NCBI RefSeq assembly: GCF_012911875.1
Contig: NZ_JAAXKZ010000003.1
Span: 47,214 to 111,213 of the forward strand
Source: Pseudonocardia bannensis
GTDB lineage: Bacteria; Actinomycetota; Actinomycetes; Mycobacteriales; Pseudonocardiaceae
DNA: 64,000 bases
Direction of reading: 5' to 3'
Below the pieces are notes generated by a model, which worked only from the letters and a program-made list of their open reading frames with translations, made no database searches and was not told the origin of the DNA. The translations under genes and the position numbers were made by a program. Every line of letters starts with the position of its first letter. Within the stretch, counting starts at the first letter, position 1. This document shows positions 13,795 to 22,851 of the stretch, piece by piece.

Positions 13795-16700
13795 ATGACG
13801 CTGCAGGACGACCGAACCGATCCCGTCGATTTCGACCTCGGGGACCGCTATCGCGCCGGTGCCGGTCCGGTGCTGCTGACCGGCGTGCAGGCGATCGCGC
13901 GGATGCTCGTCGAGCAGCACGCGGCCGATGCCGCCGCGGGGCTGCGTACGGCGTCGTTCGTCTCCGGCTACCAGGGCAGCCCGCTGGGCGGGCTGGACAA
14001 GACGCTGGCCGCCGCCCCCGAGCTTGTCGAGGCCGCCGGGCTGAGGTTCGTCCCCGGCGTCAACGAGGAGCTCGCCGCGACCGCGATCTGGGGTAGCCAG
14101 GTCGAGGTGCCCGGGCACGGGCGGACCGTCGACGGCGCCGTGGGGGTCTGGTACGGCAAGGGCCCGGGCGTCGACCGGGCCGGCGACCCGATGCGGCACG
14201 GCAACATGTGCGGGGCGCACCCGGCAGGCGGTGTGCTGGTCCTGGCCGGTGACGACCCGAGCTGCAAGTCCTCGACGATCCCGTGCATCAGCGAGCGGAC
14301 GCTGGCCGGCTACGGGCTGCCGGTGCTCTACCCGGGCAGCGCCGAGGAGATCGTCCGGCTGGGCCGCTACGGCGTCGCCCTGTCCCGGGCGTCCGGCATG
14401 TGGGTCGGCATGAAGATCACCGCCGACGTCGCCGACGGCGTCTACACCGTCGACGGCGACTGCGGCGAGGTGGACATCACCGTCCCGGAGCTCGAGTGGG
14501 AGGGTCGGCCGTTCGAGTACCGGCAGATCCCGATGCTCGTCCCGCCGGCCTCGCTGGAGGCCGAGGCCCAGATGTACGGGCCGCGGTGGGCGATGGTGCG
14601 GGCGTTCCTGGCCGCGAACCCGATCAACACCGTCGAGGTCGACGCGCCCGACGCGTGGCTGGGCATCGTCGCCGGCGGCAAGGCGTTCACCGACGTCCGG
14701 CAGGCGCTGCGCGACCTGGGCCTGGACGACGACGGGCTGCGCCGGGCGGGCATCAAGCTGCTGCGCCTGGGCATGATCCACCCCATCGAGCGGGACCTGC
14801 TGCGCGAGTTCGCCGCGGGACTGGACACAGTGCTGGTCGTGGAGGAGAAGTCCCCGTTCGTCGAGGCGGGCGTGCGGGACGTGCTGTACGGATTGGCGGA
14901 CGCGCCGGCGGTCATCGGCTCGGCCGACGCCCAGGGCGCCCCGCTGGTCCCGGTGGCCGGTGAACTCACCGCCGGGCTGCTCGCCGGGCCGCTGCGCCGG
15001 GTGCTGCGCGGCCGCGTCGACCTGGAGCCCGTTCGCCGCGAGCCCCCGAAGCTGGAGCTGCTGCCCGTCGCGCGCACGCCGTACTTCTGCTCGGGGTGCC
15101 CGCACAACCGATCCACCGTCGTCCCCGAGGGCGCCGTCGCCGGTGGGGGGATCGGTTGCCATGCGATGGTCGCACTCACCCACCGGCCGTCCAGCGAGGT
15201 CTCCTCGATCACGCAGATGGGTGGCGAGGGCGCGCAGTGGATCGGCCAGGCGCCGTTCACCGAGGCCGGGCACATGTACCAGAACATGGGTGACGGCACG
15301 TTCGCCCACTCCGGGCAGCTCGCCGTGCAGGCCTGTATCGCCGCCGGGGTGTCGATCACCTACAAGCTGCTCTACAACCGGGCCGTCGCCATGACCGGCG
15401 GCCAGGACGCCGAGGCCGGCCTCGAGGTCCCCGAGCTGACCCGCAAGCTGCTGGCCGAGGGCGTCGCGAAGATCATCGTGTGCGCCGACGAGCCCGAGCG
15501 CTACCGGCAGCTGAGTCCGCTGCCGTCCGGGGTGACACTGTGGCACCGCGACCGTGTCGACGAGGCGCAGAAGGTGCTGGGGGAGACGAAGGGCGTCACC
15601 GTGCTGGTCTACGACCAGCGCTGCGCCGCCGAGTCCCGGCGGCTGCGCAAGCGCGGCACGCTGCCGATCCGGCCCACCCGGGTGGTGATCAACGAGGCGG
15701 TCTGCGAGGGCTGTGGCGACTGCGGTGTGAAGAGCAACTGCCTGTCCGTGCAACCGACCGAGACCGAGTTCGGCCGCAAGACCCGGATCGACCAGACCTC
15801 CTGCAACACCGACTACAGCTGCCTCGACGGCGACTGCCCGTCGTTCGTCACGGTGCAGGTCCCGGCAGGCGCGAAGTCCCCGGCGCGTCCGGCCGCGGAG
15901 CGCCCCGAGCCGCCGGGCGTTCCCGACGTGCCGCGTCCGGTGTTCACCGGCACCCGAGACATCTTCCTCGCCGGCATCGGCGGCACCGGCATCGTCACCG
16001 TCAACCAGGTGCTCGGATCGGCGGCGGTCCGCGACGGCCTGGCCGTGCACGGCGTGGACCAGACCGGGCTGTCGCAGAAGGCCGGCCCGGTGGTGTCGCA
16101 CCTGCGCGTCGCCGCCGACGAGGCCACGCTCGGCCCGGCCAACCGGGTCGGCACCGGGCAGGCCGGCTGTTACCTGGCCTTCGACGTTCTCGTCGGTTCC
16201 GACGCCAAGAACCTCGGCTACGCCTCGCCGGACCACACCGTCGCCGTGGTGTCGACCAGCCCGATCCCGACCGGGGCCATGGTGCGCGACGCATCGGTCG
16301 GCGGCCCCGACGCGGGTGCGCTGGTCGAGCGCATCCGAGGGGTGAGCCGCGAGGTCCTCGAGATCGACGCGCAGGCCGCCGCCCAGGCGCTGTTCGGCGA
16401 CACCATGCCGGCCAACCTGCTGCTCGTCGGTGCGGCGTACCAGGCCGGAGCACTGCCGCTGTCCGCCGACGCGATCGAGTGGGCCATCGAGCTCAACGGC
16501 GTCGCCGTCGCGGCGAACACCGCGGCCTTCCGCTGGGGCCGGGCGGCCGTGGCCGATCCCGAGGCCTTCGCGGCGGCCACACAGCGGCGGGCGGCCCCGG
16601 CCGCGTTGGCGCCCGCGCTGCCGGCGGGCGTCGACCTCGGCGAGCTGGCGGGGGAGACGCGGCGGCTGGTGGAGATCCGGGCGGCACAGCTCGTGGGGTT

Positions 16701-17262
16701 CCAGAACGAGCGCACCGCGCGGGCCTACGTCACGGATGTGCTGGCGGTCTGGCGGGCCGAACGCCGCGTCGGTGACGAGACCGCGTTCAGCGAGGCGGTC
16801 GCCCGTGGTCTGCACAAGCTCACCGCCTACAAGGACGAGTACGAGGTGGCCCGGCTGCTGACCGATCCGGCCTTCGAGGCGAAGCTGGCCGTGGAGGTGC
16901 CGGGCGGGGTGAAGATGCGTTACCGGCTGCACCCGCCGGTGCTCCGTTCGATGGGCCGCGACAAGAAGATCGCGTTCGGGCCGTGGATGCGTCCGGTGCT
17001 CAAGACCCTCGCCCGCGGCAAGGCCCTGCGGGGGACCCCGCTGGACCCGTTCGGTCGTACGGAGGTCCGCCGGCTGGAGCGGGCGCTGCGCGACGAGTAC
17101 CGGACCATGGTGGTGCGGCTGGCCTCCGGCCTGACGGCCGGGAACTACCCGACGGCGGTGGCGGCGGCCGAGGCCGCCGACCTGATCCGTGGCTACGAGG
17201 ACGTCAAGCTCGCGGGCGTCGCGCGCTATCGCGCCCGGCTCGCCGAGCTCGGCATCGGTTAG
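13795..17262 (+). CDS. Indolepyruvate:ferredoxin oxidoreductase, single-chain fused type
   Basis: 1155 residues. Order: an IorA-like pyrimidine-binding region (YQGSPLGGLDKTL, ~60), a transketolase-C-like part, a TPP-binding region around residue 499 (MGDGTFAHSGQ), a short ferredoxin-like stretch at ~637-650 (CEGCGDCGVKSNC), and the gamma (IorB-like) domain from ~722 (GIGGTGIVTVNQVLG). It oxidatively decarboxylates an aryl 2-oxoacid to the acyl-CoA with reduction of ferredoxin, consistent with aromatic amino-acid or arylpyruvate catabolism. The ATG is chosen over an upstream GTG because the family begins near here. It follows an IclR gene and closes the aromatic region. Fused forms like this occur in aerobic bacteria. 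Confidence 0.92.
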   Translation: MTLQDDRTDPVDFDLGDRYRAGAGPVLLTGVQAIARMLVEQHAADAAAGLRTASFVSGYQGSPLGGLDKTLAAAPELVEAAGLRFVPGVNEELAATAIWGSQVEVPGHGRTVDGAVGVWYGKGPGVDRAGDPMRHGNMCGAHPAGGVLVLAGDDPSCKSSTIPCISERTLAGYGLPVLYPGSAEEIVRLGRYGVALSRASGMWVGMKITADVADGVYTVDGDCGEVDITVPELEWEGRPFEYRQIPMLVPPASLEAEAQMYGPRWAMVRAFLAANPINTVEVDAPDAWLGIVAGGKAFTDVRQALRDLGLDDDGLRRAGIKLLRLGMIHPIERDLLREFAAGLDTVLVVEEKSPFVEAGVRDVLYGLADAPAVIGSADAQGAPLVPVAGELTAGLLAGPLRRVLRGRVDLEPVRREPPKLELLPVARTPYFCSGCPHNRSTVVPEGAVAGGGIGCHAMVALTHRPSSEVSSITQMGGEGAQWIGQAPFTEAGHMYQNMGDGTFAHSGQLAVQACIAAGVSITYKLLYNRAVAMTGGQDAEAGLEVPELTRKLLAEGVAKIIVCADEPERYRQLSPLPSGVTLWHRDRVDEAQKVLGETKGVTVLVYDQRCAAESRRLRKRGTLPIRPTRVVINEAVCEGCGDCGVKSNCLSVQPTETEFGRKTRIDQTSCNTDYSCLDGDCPSFVTVQVPAGAKSPARPAAERPEPPGVPDVPRPVFTGTRDIFLAGIGGTGIVTVNQVLGSAAVRDGLAVHGVDQTGLSQKAGPVVSHLRVAADEATLGPANRVGTGQAGCYLAFDVLVGSDAKNLGYASPDHTVAVVSTSPIPTGAMVRDASVGGPDAGALVERIRGVSREVLEIDAQAAAQALFGDTMPANLLLVGAAYQAGALPLSADAIEWAIELNGVAVAANTAAFRWGRAAVADPEAFAAATQRRAAPAALAPALPAGVDLGELAGETRRLVEIRAAQLVGFQNERTARAYVTDVLAVWRAERRVGDETAFSEAVARGLHKLTAYKDEYEVARLLTDPAFEAKLAVEVPGGVKMRYRLHPPVLRSMGRDKKIAFGPWMRPVLKTLARGKALRGTPLDPFGRTEVRRLERALRDEYRTMVVRLASGLTAGNYPTAVAAAEAADLIRGYEDVKLAGVARYRARLAELGIG

Positions 17263-17690
17263 GGGCGGCACCCAGCAGGAGCTCCACCTTCGGGCCCCTC
17301 GATCTCGATCAACCTTTCCTGCACGTTCGTCGTGCATCGATCAAGGAATGCTGCGGTGACCGGTTACCGTTCGTGACCACAACGACTCTGGGCAACATTC
17401 TGACTACACAGCGCTGACGATGGTGGTGGAACGGCACCCCTGATGCGGTGGACGGGGTGTGGCCTGTACCGGCGTGTCGCGGCGACACGCTGACAAAGCC
17501 GCTCGTCTCTTCACCTGGTCCAGTGACCTGTCCCAAGGCTCACGGAGGGTGGCTGCCGCGGACTCGGTCGCTAACGTCGCGGCAGATCGCATAACGGCTC
17601 GGTCACGAACCGGACTCAGGTCGGACCCCCGATCGACCTGCCCGCTCCCCGTCGGGACGTCCAACCGAGCCGAGGTCTGAAAGGAACAAC
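17263..17690. other. 428-bp leader region upstream of the M23 peptidase gene
   Basis: No ORF with coding character. Visible structures are a hairpin TGCACG-ttcgt-CGTGCA (17320-17336), which could end the oxidoreductase transcript, CACCCC...GGGGTG pairing around 17437-17461, and an 8-bp stem GCGTGTCG-cgg-CGACACGC (17472-17490). Actinobacterial cell-wall hydrolases are often preceded by long structured leaders, including c-di-AMP (ydaO) riboswitches. I could not match the ydaO consensus here, so the leader stays unassigned. Confidence 0.5.
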
Positions 17691-18695
17691 GTGTCACGGC
17701 ACCGCTCCCCCAGTGGCCGTAGCGCGTACCAGGGGCCCCCGCCGTCGACGGAGTCGGCGGCGGGGGCCGGTGGCGCGCACCGGTCCCCGGCCACACTGGC
17801 CGCACTACTGCCCACCTCGCTGTCCGCCCGTGTGGTGGCCACCGTCGTCGCCGGCGGCACACTCGCCACCACGGGTGCCGCCGTCACCGGCGCGCTGCCC
17901 TCGGTGCAGGACGGCACGAACGTCCTGCGCCTCGGCCTCGAGCAGAGCAGCGACACGACGACCGCCGCCGCCCAGAGCGCCGGCGCCGACGCCGATGCTG
18001 TGGTCACCGGCGCCGACGTCGCCCAGCTCGCCGCGCTGCCCCCCATCGGGGCCGAAGCGCTGGCGCCGGGCGCCACCCCTGCGGACGCGCCGAGCGCCGC
18101 CGCTGCGCAGGCGCCGCGGACGATCACCGCGGACAGCCTGATCAAGGCGGCGGACCTGCCCCAGCAGGCCGCCGACGTGGCAGGGAAGGCCACCGCCGCC
18201 GCGAAGGCCGTGGAGGCCGCTCGCGCGGCCGAGGCGGCCAAGGCTGCTCAGGCATCGCAGGCCGCGCAGACCAGCTCGGGAGCCGTCGTCGTCCCGGTGG
18301 CCGCGCGCAGTGGCGTGCAGATGGTCGTCGGCCGGATCAGCTCCGGTTTCGGCGCGCGCGGTGGCGCCCAGCACATGGGCTTGGACATCGCCGCACCGAT
18401 CGGGACCCCGATCCGCGTGCCGATGAACGGCAGCGTGATCAGCTCCGGCCCGGCCAGCGGCTTCGGTCTCTGGGTGCGGGTCAAGCACGACGACGGCACC
18501 ATCACCACCTACGGCCACATCAACAGGTCGTTGGTCAAGGTCGGTCAGCGGGTCACCGCCGGCCAGCAGATCGCCGAGGTCGGCAACCGCGGCCAGTCCA
18601 CGGGTCCGCACCTGCACCTCGAGGTCACGACGCCGGGCGGGCAGAAGATCAACCCGAAGCCGTGGCTGGACTCGAAGGGTATCCGCGTCAGCTGA
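17691..18695 (+). CDS. Exported M23-family metallopeptidase (LytM-type cell-wall hydrolase)
   Basis: 334 residues. A membrane segment at ~46-68 (ARVVATVVAGGTLATTGAAV) acts as signal or anchor. Then comes a low-complexity Ala/Thr/Gln region (~85-200) with helix-forming AKAVEAARAAEAAKAAQ, and the M23 domain from ~210. The zinc site is complete: H228-x3-D232, and H307-x-H309 in GPHLHLEV. It should cut peptidoglycan cross-bridges outside the cell. The GTG start is fixed by GAAAGGAAC directly upstream. A long structured leader suggests post-transcriptional control. Confidence 0.9.
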   Translation: MSRHRSPSGRSAYQGPPPSTESAAGAGGAHRSPATLAALLPTSLSARVVATVVAGGTLATTGAAVTGALPSVQDGTNVLRLGLEQSSDTTTAAAQSAGADADAVVTGADVAQLAALPPIGAEALAPGATPADAPSAAAAQAPRTITADSLIKAADLPQQAADVAGKATAAAKAVEAARAAEAAKAAQASQAAQTSSGAVVVPVAARSGVQMVVGRISSGFGARGGAQHMGLDIAAPIGTPIRVPMNGSVISSGPASGFGLWVRVKHDDGTITTYGHINRSLVKVGQRVTAGQQIAEVGNRGQSTGPHLHLEVTTPGGQKINPKPWLDSKGIRVS

Positions 18696-18724
18696 CCGCC
18701 GAACGCCTCCAGCGCGCGGGACCT

Positions 18725-19150
18725 GCCGGTCACCGGCAGCGTGGGGTGGCCGAGCACGGTGTCCACGAGGTGGTCGACGGTCCCACCGCAGCCGATGATC
18801 GCCTGCCCACTGCGGACCAGGTCGGTGTCGGTGCGGAGGTCGTGCACGCCGAACGGCGTGTCGTCCCCGGTCGGCACCAGCAGCTCGGGGATCCCGTAGG
18901 AGTCCCCGACGACCGCGCCGCGGGAAGCTCGCGGTAGCGCGGTAGCAAGACCTCCTCGGGCACAGCCGTCGTGGCCGGCTCGGCCTCGGCCGCCCGCAAC
19001 AGGTGCTCTCCGGCACCGTGTGGATGCCGATGGGTTCCAACCCGTGCCGTTCCAGGGCCGGCCCGCCGAACGCGTGATGTGTGGCGAGCCGGCCCTGGTC
19101 CATGCTCGTCTTGGCGAGTGCGGGAAGCCGATCACGCCGATCACATCGCC
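18725..19150 (-). pseudogene. Decayed C-terminal fragment of a soluble pyridine nucleotide transhydrogenase-like flavoprotein
   Basis: Reading the minus strand and switching frame gives one continuous family match: GDVIGVIGFP, ALAKTSMDQGRLATHHAFG, PIGIHTVPE, LLPRYRELPAA, then TPFGVHDLRTDTDLVRSGQA and IIGCGGTVDHLVDTVLGHPT. This is the order found in SthA-type transhydrogenases (FAD-site GDVIGFPSLAS..DQGR, IYTIPE, the dimerisation-domain IGQAVMGCGGTVDYLVD, FNYPT). At least three frame changes separate the pieces, the N-terminal two thirds is absent, and the last part runs up to the M23 stop. I infer a relic rather than an active gene. Confidence 0.6.
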
Positions 19151-19233
19151 CACCGCACGGATGGGCTCGGCCTCGTCGCTGCCGCCGCCGGGCTCGGTCG
19201 GCCGGTGGGGAGCTCGTGACGGTCCCGCGCTGG

Positions 19234-19277
19234 GTCACCGTCCGTCTCGGCGACTCCTCGCCGAGACGGACGGTGAC
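19234..19277. terminator. Perfect 20-bp inverted repeat
   Basis: Two exact 20-nt arms (19234-19253 and 19258-19277) around a 4-nt loop CTCC form an exceptionally stable hairpin. It lies in non-coding sequence between the pseudogene and the DUF4192 gene, with no T-run. Either a terminator left from the former gene order or a structured element of unknown role. Confidence 0.5.
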
Positions 19278-19640
19278 GGCCGGGTCGCGCAGACCCGCCC
19301 GTCGTGTAGCGGCGTTCGGCCACCGCCACACCCATGCCCGGCTCGGCCGCGGTGCTCGCGGCCCGCCGGCCGCCCCGAGCCCGGTCCGATGACCAGCGGG
19401 TCCTGCTCGTACACCGACCGCCCCCCGGCCGTCCGGGGCGCGGCCTTGCCGGTCAGCGTCCCGCCCGGCGCTCGGCAAGCCGGGCACGTTAGCAATCGGG
19501 GACGACATGTCGCGGCGGCATCCGAGACTGCGTCCACAGCCGGGCGGATCGGAGCCGCGCGGGCGGCTGCGGGCGACGGTTGTCCACAGGCCGCGCCCGT
19601 GGCCTCGCCCCGCCCACCGCCGATCCGCACGCTCTGGGGC
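19278..19640. other. Non-coding stretch upstream of the DUF4192 gene
   Basis: About 360 bp without a supportable gene on either strand; frames are open only because of the base composition. No clear promoter hexamers or repeats were seen. It may be further debris of the decayed gene next to it. Confidence 0.4.
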
Positions 19641-20786
19641 ATGGCATCTCGCGGAACCCCTGATCCCTCGTCCACCCGGCCCGTCGCCGGCCCGCTGACC
19701 GCCCGCGTGCGCGATCCCGGTGAGCTGGTGGCCGTCGTGCCCGTGCTGCTCGGCTTCCATCCGCGCGACTCGCTGGTGGTGATCGGGACCGGGGGCACCT
19801 CCGGTCGCCGGGTCGGGCTGACCCTGCGGGTCGACCTGCCCCCGCCGGACGACGCTGCGCTGGTGTGCCGGGCCGCGGCCGACAGCATCCTCGCGGGCGA
19901 GCCCCGCGGCGCCGCGGTGATCGTGCTGGGCGGCGGACCGGGCGGGGGGCCGGGCCTCCCGAGATCCGATGTCGCTGCTGCCATGAGCGCGGCGATCGCC
20001 GGAGTCGGGGTCGGGGTGCATTCGGCTGTCTGGGCGCGCGATACCTCGGAGGGCGCCCCGTGGGCGTGTTACGACGCCTGTGGGTGCACCGGATCGCTGC
20101 CCGATCCGGCGTGCACCCCGGTGGCCGCGGCGGCGGTCTCCGCCGGCCAGGTGATCTACCCCGACCGGTCGGAGCTGACGCGGCAGGTCGCGCCGGCCGA
20201 TCCGCAGCGGCTGCGGCGGCGCGACGCCCTGCTCGACCGGGCGCTCGACGCCGCGCTCGAGGACGCCGACCCGGGCGCGCTGCCGGGTCCGGATCAGCCG
20301 GCAGCGCATGTGACCGCGCTGGAGCGCGCTCTCGAGGCCACGGCGGCCGGCCGGCTCGTGGTGGACGACGACATGGTCCTCGCGCTGACCGCGGCGTTGC
20401 GCGTGCCGGCCGTCCGGGACCTCGCCCTGGCGGGGTGCGACGGCCCGCGAGCGGCGGCGGCCGAGCAACTGTGGGCGGCGCTGACCCGCGAGACTCCGGA
20501 TCCCGAGGCCGCCGAGCCGGCCACCCTGCTGGCGGTGGCCGCGCTGCTACGGGGCGACGGCGCGCTGGCCAACGTCGCGCTCGACCGGGCCCAGCAGGCC
20601 TGGCCCGGGCATCGGTTCAGCGAGATGCTCGGGGAGGCCGTCGCCAGGGGGCTTGGTCCGGAGCAGCTGCGCTGCTGGCTGCGCGAGGGCGCCGCCCCCG
20701 GGCCTGCGGGGTTCACACGACTGGCCCGGGGCCGGCAGGCCGCGCGACGGCGGGCGGTGTCGGCGCGGCGGCGAGGGGCGAGATGA
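19641..20786 (+). CDS. DUF4192 domain-containing protein
   Basis: 381 residues. The N-terminus (VRDPGELVAVVPVLLGFHPRDSLVVIGTGG) is the signature of DUF4192, a family almost restricted to actinobacteria. The middle carries YPDRSELTRQVAPADP and an Ala/Leu-rich helical C-terminal half including GHRFSEMLGEAVARGL. No signal peptide or catalytic motif is evident; it is probably cytoplasmic. Its function is not known to me. The ATG at 19641 opens the conserved part. It ends 14 bp from the convergent galE gene. Confidence 0.85.
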   Translation: MASRGTPDPSSTRPVAGPLTARVRDPGELVAVVPVLLGFHPRDSLVVIGTGGTSGRRVGLTLRVDLPPPDDAALVCRAAADSILAGEPRGAAVIVLGGGPGGGPGLPRSDVAAAMSAAIAGVGVGVHSAVWARDTSEGAPWACYDACGCTGSLPDPACTPVAAAAVSAGQVIYPDRSELTRQVAPADPQRLRRRDALLDRALDAALEDADPGALPGPDQPAAHVTALERALEATAAGRLVVDDDMVLALTAALRVPAVRDLALAGCDGPRAAAAEQLWAALTRETPDPEAAEPATLLAVAALLRGDGALANVALDRAQQAWPGHRFSEMLGEAVARGLGPEQLRCWLREGAAPGPAGFTRLARGRQAARRRAVSARRRGAR

Positions 20787-20800
20787 TCTCGGTGCCGGGA

Positions 20801-21763
20801 TCAGACCGGCAGCCGGTCCTGGGTGAACCGCCAGGCGTCACCGACGATCGTCGCCAGTTCGGTCCGTTCCGGCCGCCAGCCCAGCTCGGACCGAGCCCGC
20901 TCACTGGAGGCGACCAGCACCGCCGGATCGCCGGCCCGGCGGGGCGCGGTGACCGCGGGGATCGGGTGACCGGTCACCGCACGGCACGCCTCGATGACCT
21001 CGTGGACCGTGAAGCCCTGGCCGCTGCCGAGGTTGTAGACGGCGTGCCGGCCGGGCTCGGCGTGGGAGAGCGCGAGCTGGTGGGCGTCGGCGAGGTCATC
21101 GACGTGGATGTAGTCGCGGATGCAGGTGCCGTCCGGGGTGTCCCAGTCGTCGCCGAACACCTGTACCGAGTCCCGCTGCCCGGAGGCGACCTGCAGCACG
21201 ATCGGGATGAGGTGGGTCTCCACTGCATGCCGCTCGCCGAAGCGGTCGTGCGCCCCGGCCACGTTGAAGTAGCGCAGGCTGACCGCCGCGAGGCCGTGGG
21301 CGGCGGCGTAGGAGCTGATCATATGGTCGATGGCCAGCTTGCTCGCGCCGTACGGGTTCGTCGGACGAGTGGGGGCGTCCTCGGTGATCGGGATCTGCTC
21401 GGGCTCGCCGTAGGTGGCGGCGGTGGAGGAGAACACCAGGCGTGGTGTGCCGTGGGCCCGCATCGCCTCGAGCAGCCGCAGCGAGGCGACCACGTTGCCG
21501 TTCCAGTACAGCTCGGGGCGCTGTACCGACTCGCCGACGAGGGAGCGCGCGGCGAAGTGCAGCACGCCGTCGAAGCCCTCGGCGAGCAGTGTGCCGGCGG
21601 CCTCGGCGAGGTCGCCCTCCACGAATCGGCAGCCGTCGGGCACGGCATCGCGATGCCCGGTCGAGAGGTCGTCGAGCACGACGACCTCGTGCCCGGCCTC
21701 CGTCAGGTGTGCCGCGCACACGCTGCCGACGTACCCTGCCCCGCCTGTGACGAGCAGCTTCAC
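20801..21763 (-). CDS. galE: UDP-glucose 4-epimerase
   Basis: 320 residues. Short-chain dehydrogenase fold with the NAD motif GGAGYVGS (residues 7-14), LDDLSTG, the catalytic Y138-x3-K142 in NPYGASK, and family boxes LRYFNVAGA and [13 protein letters not shown]. It interconverts UDP-glucose and UDP-galactose, supplying galactose for arabinogalactan and other glycans. It lies downstream of, and on the same strand as, the IdeR-type repressor, an adjacency also known from corynebacteria (dtxR-galE). The 280 bp between them hold no recognisable gene. Confidence 0.93.
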   Translation of the reverse strand: MKLLVTGGAGYVGSVCAAHLTEAGHEVVVLDDLSTGHRDAVPDGCRFVEGDLAEAAGTLLAEGFDGVLHFAARSLVGESVQRPELYWNGNVVASLRLLEAMRAHGTPRLVFSSTAATYGEPEQIPITEDAPTRPTNPYGASKLAIDHMISSYAAAHGLAAVSLRYFNVAGAHDRFGERHAVETHLIPIVLQVASGQRDSVQVFGDDWDTPDGTCIRDYIHVDDLADAHQLALSHAEPGRHAVYNLGSGQGFTVHEVIEACRAVTGHPIPAVTAPRRAGDPAVLVASSERARSELGWRPERTELATIVGDAWRFTQDRLPV

Positions 21764-22042
21764 GTGCTCCTCCTCGCGCGGCGTCTTCGCGATCCGCCAC
21801 GTGTCGGTGATTCAGCACCCGAACGCTCTCACGCGGCGCCCCGAGCGTCGTGGTGGGGGAGCTGTCGTCATCGCTCAGGGCCGAGCGAGCGGGATTCCGC
21901 GCCTGCTGCGCCGAGCCCGACGGAGGCTTCGTTGCTCTCCCGTCGGACCCCGGAGGGCGGCAGCGGTGACGGGCCCGATGCGGCCTCGCGGCGGCTCCGG
22001 CCGGATGAGCGCTCGCGCCGGCGGCGACCGGGCCGGCGCGGT

Positions 22043-22771
22043 CTAGCGGGCGCGGACCAGCACGGCGTGCGCGATGAGCGGGGCGACGGTCGCCTCGGCC
22101 CCATCGGCGCTCACCGGCACCGGGTCGCCGAAGCGGGGAATGGCGCGCACCTCGACATCACGGCCGGGCACGATGCCGGCGCCCTTCAGCTCGGCCATCA
22201 GCTCCGCGTCGACCTGCACGTGCTCGGCGATCCGACGCACCTCGACCGTGCCACCGCCGCGGCGGGCGAACTCGTCCAGGCGCTGCAGGCCGACCTCGAG
22301 GGTCGGCGGTGCGGAGACCGCGGTGCCCGTGGCACCGGCTGCGCTCGGGCTCGTCCTGAGCTCGTTGAGCCCCGGGATCGGGTTGCCGTAGGGGGAGATC
22401 GTCGGGTTGTCGAGCAGCTCCACGAGCTTGCGCTCCACGGCGTCGCTCATGACGTGCTCCCAGCGGCACGCCTCGGCGTGCACCAGCTCCCACTCCAGGC
22501 CGATCACGTCGATCAGCAGCCGCTCGGCGAGGCGGTGCTTGCGCATCACCGCGACAGCACGGGAGCGCCCGGCGTCGGTCAGCTCGAGGTGCCGGTCGCC
22601 GGCGACGACGACCAGACCGTCGCGCTCCATACGCGCTACGGTCTGGCTCACGGTGGGACCACTCTGCCCGAGGCGTTCGGCGATGCGGGCGCGCAGCGGG
22701 ACGACGCCTTCTTCCTCGAGTTCGTAGATGGTCCGGAGGTACATCTCGGTAGTATCGATGAGCTCGTTCAC
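22043..22771 (-). CDS. ideR: Iron-dependent transcriptional repressor, DtxR/IdeR family
   Basis: 242 residues. The winged HTH is at 25-55 (ARIAERLGQSGPTVSQTVARMERDGL). Metal ligands fall exactly at the numbering known for DtxR/IdeR: M10, C102, E105 and H106 in the primary site; H79, E83 and H98 in the ancillary site. An SH3-like domain closes the protein (IVPGRDVEVRAIPRFGDPVPV). With Fe(II) bound it represses siderophore and iron-uptake genes and controls oxidative-stress genes. The presence of C102 argues for iron rather than manganese sensing. The galE gene follows on the same strand. Confidence 0.95.
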   Translation of the reverse strand: MNELIDTTEMYLRTIYELEEEGVVPLRARIAERLGQSGPTVSQTVARMERDGLVVVAGDRHLELTDAGRSRAVAVMRKHRLAERLLIDVIGLEWELVHAEACRWEHVMSDAVERKLVELLDNPTISPYGNPIPGLNELRTSPSAAGATGTAVSAPPTLEVGLQRLDEFARRGGGTVEVRRIAEHVQVDAELMAELKGAGIVPGRDVEVRAIPRFGDPVPVSADGAEATVAPLIAHAVLVRAR

Positions 22772-22851
22772 GGCCGGCCCCTTCGGTCTCGTTCCAGTCT
22801 AGCCGTGCAACGCCCCGGCCACCGATCAGCATCCCAGGGCAGGATGGCGGC

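Noticed and set aside
13699..17337. 1212-residue open frame on the minus strand opposite the indolepyruvate oxidoreductase
   Set aside because: Arg/Gly/His-rich composition with no domain motif. It is an open antisense shadow of a high-GC gene.
17263..17690. ydaO (c-di-AMP) riboswitch
   Set aside because: Expected position, but the conserved ydaO blocks could not be matched by eye.
17805..20468. 887-residue minus-strand frame across the M23 and DUF4192 genes
   Set aside because: Composition is that of a shadow, except for a short transhydrogenase-like piece that belongs to the pseudogene.
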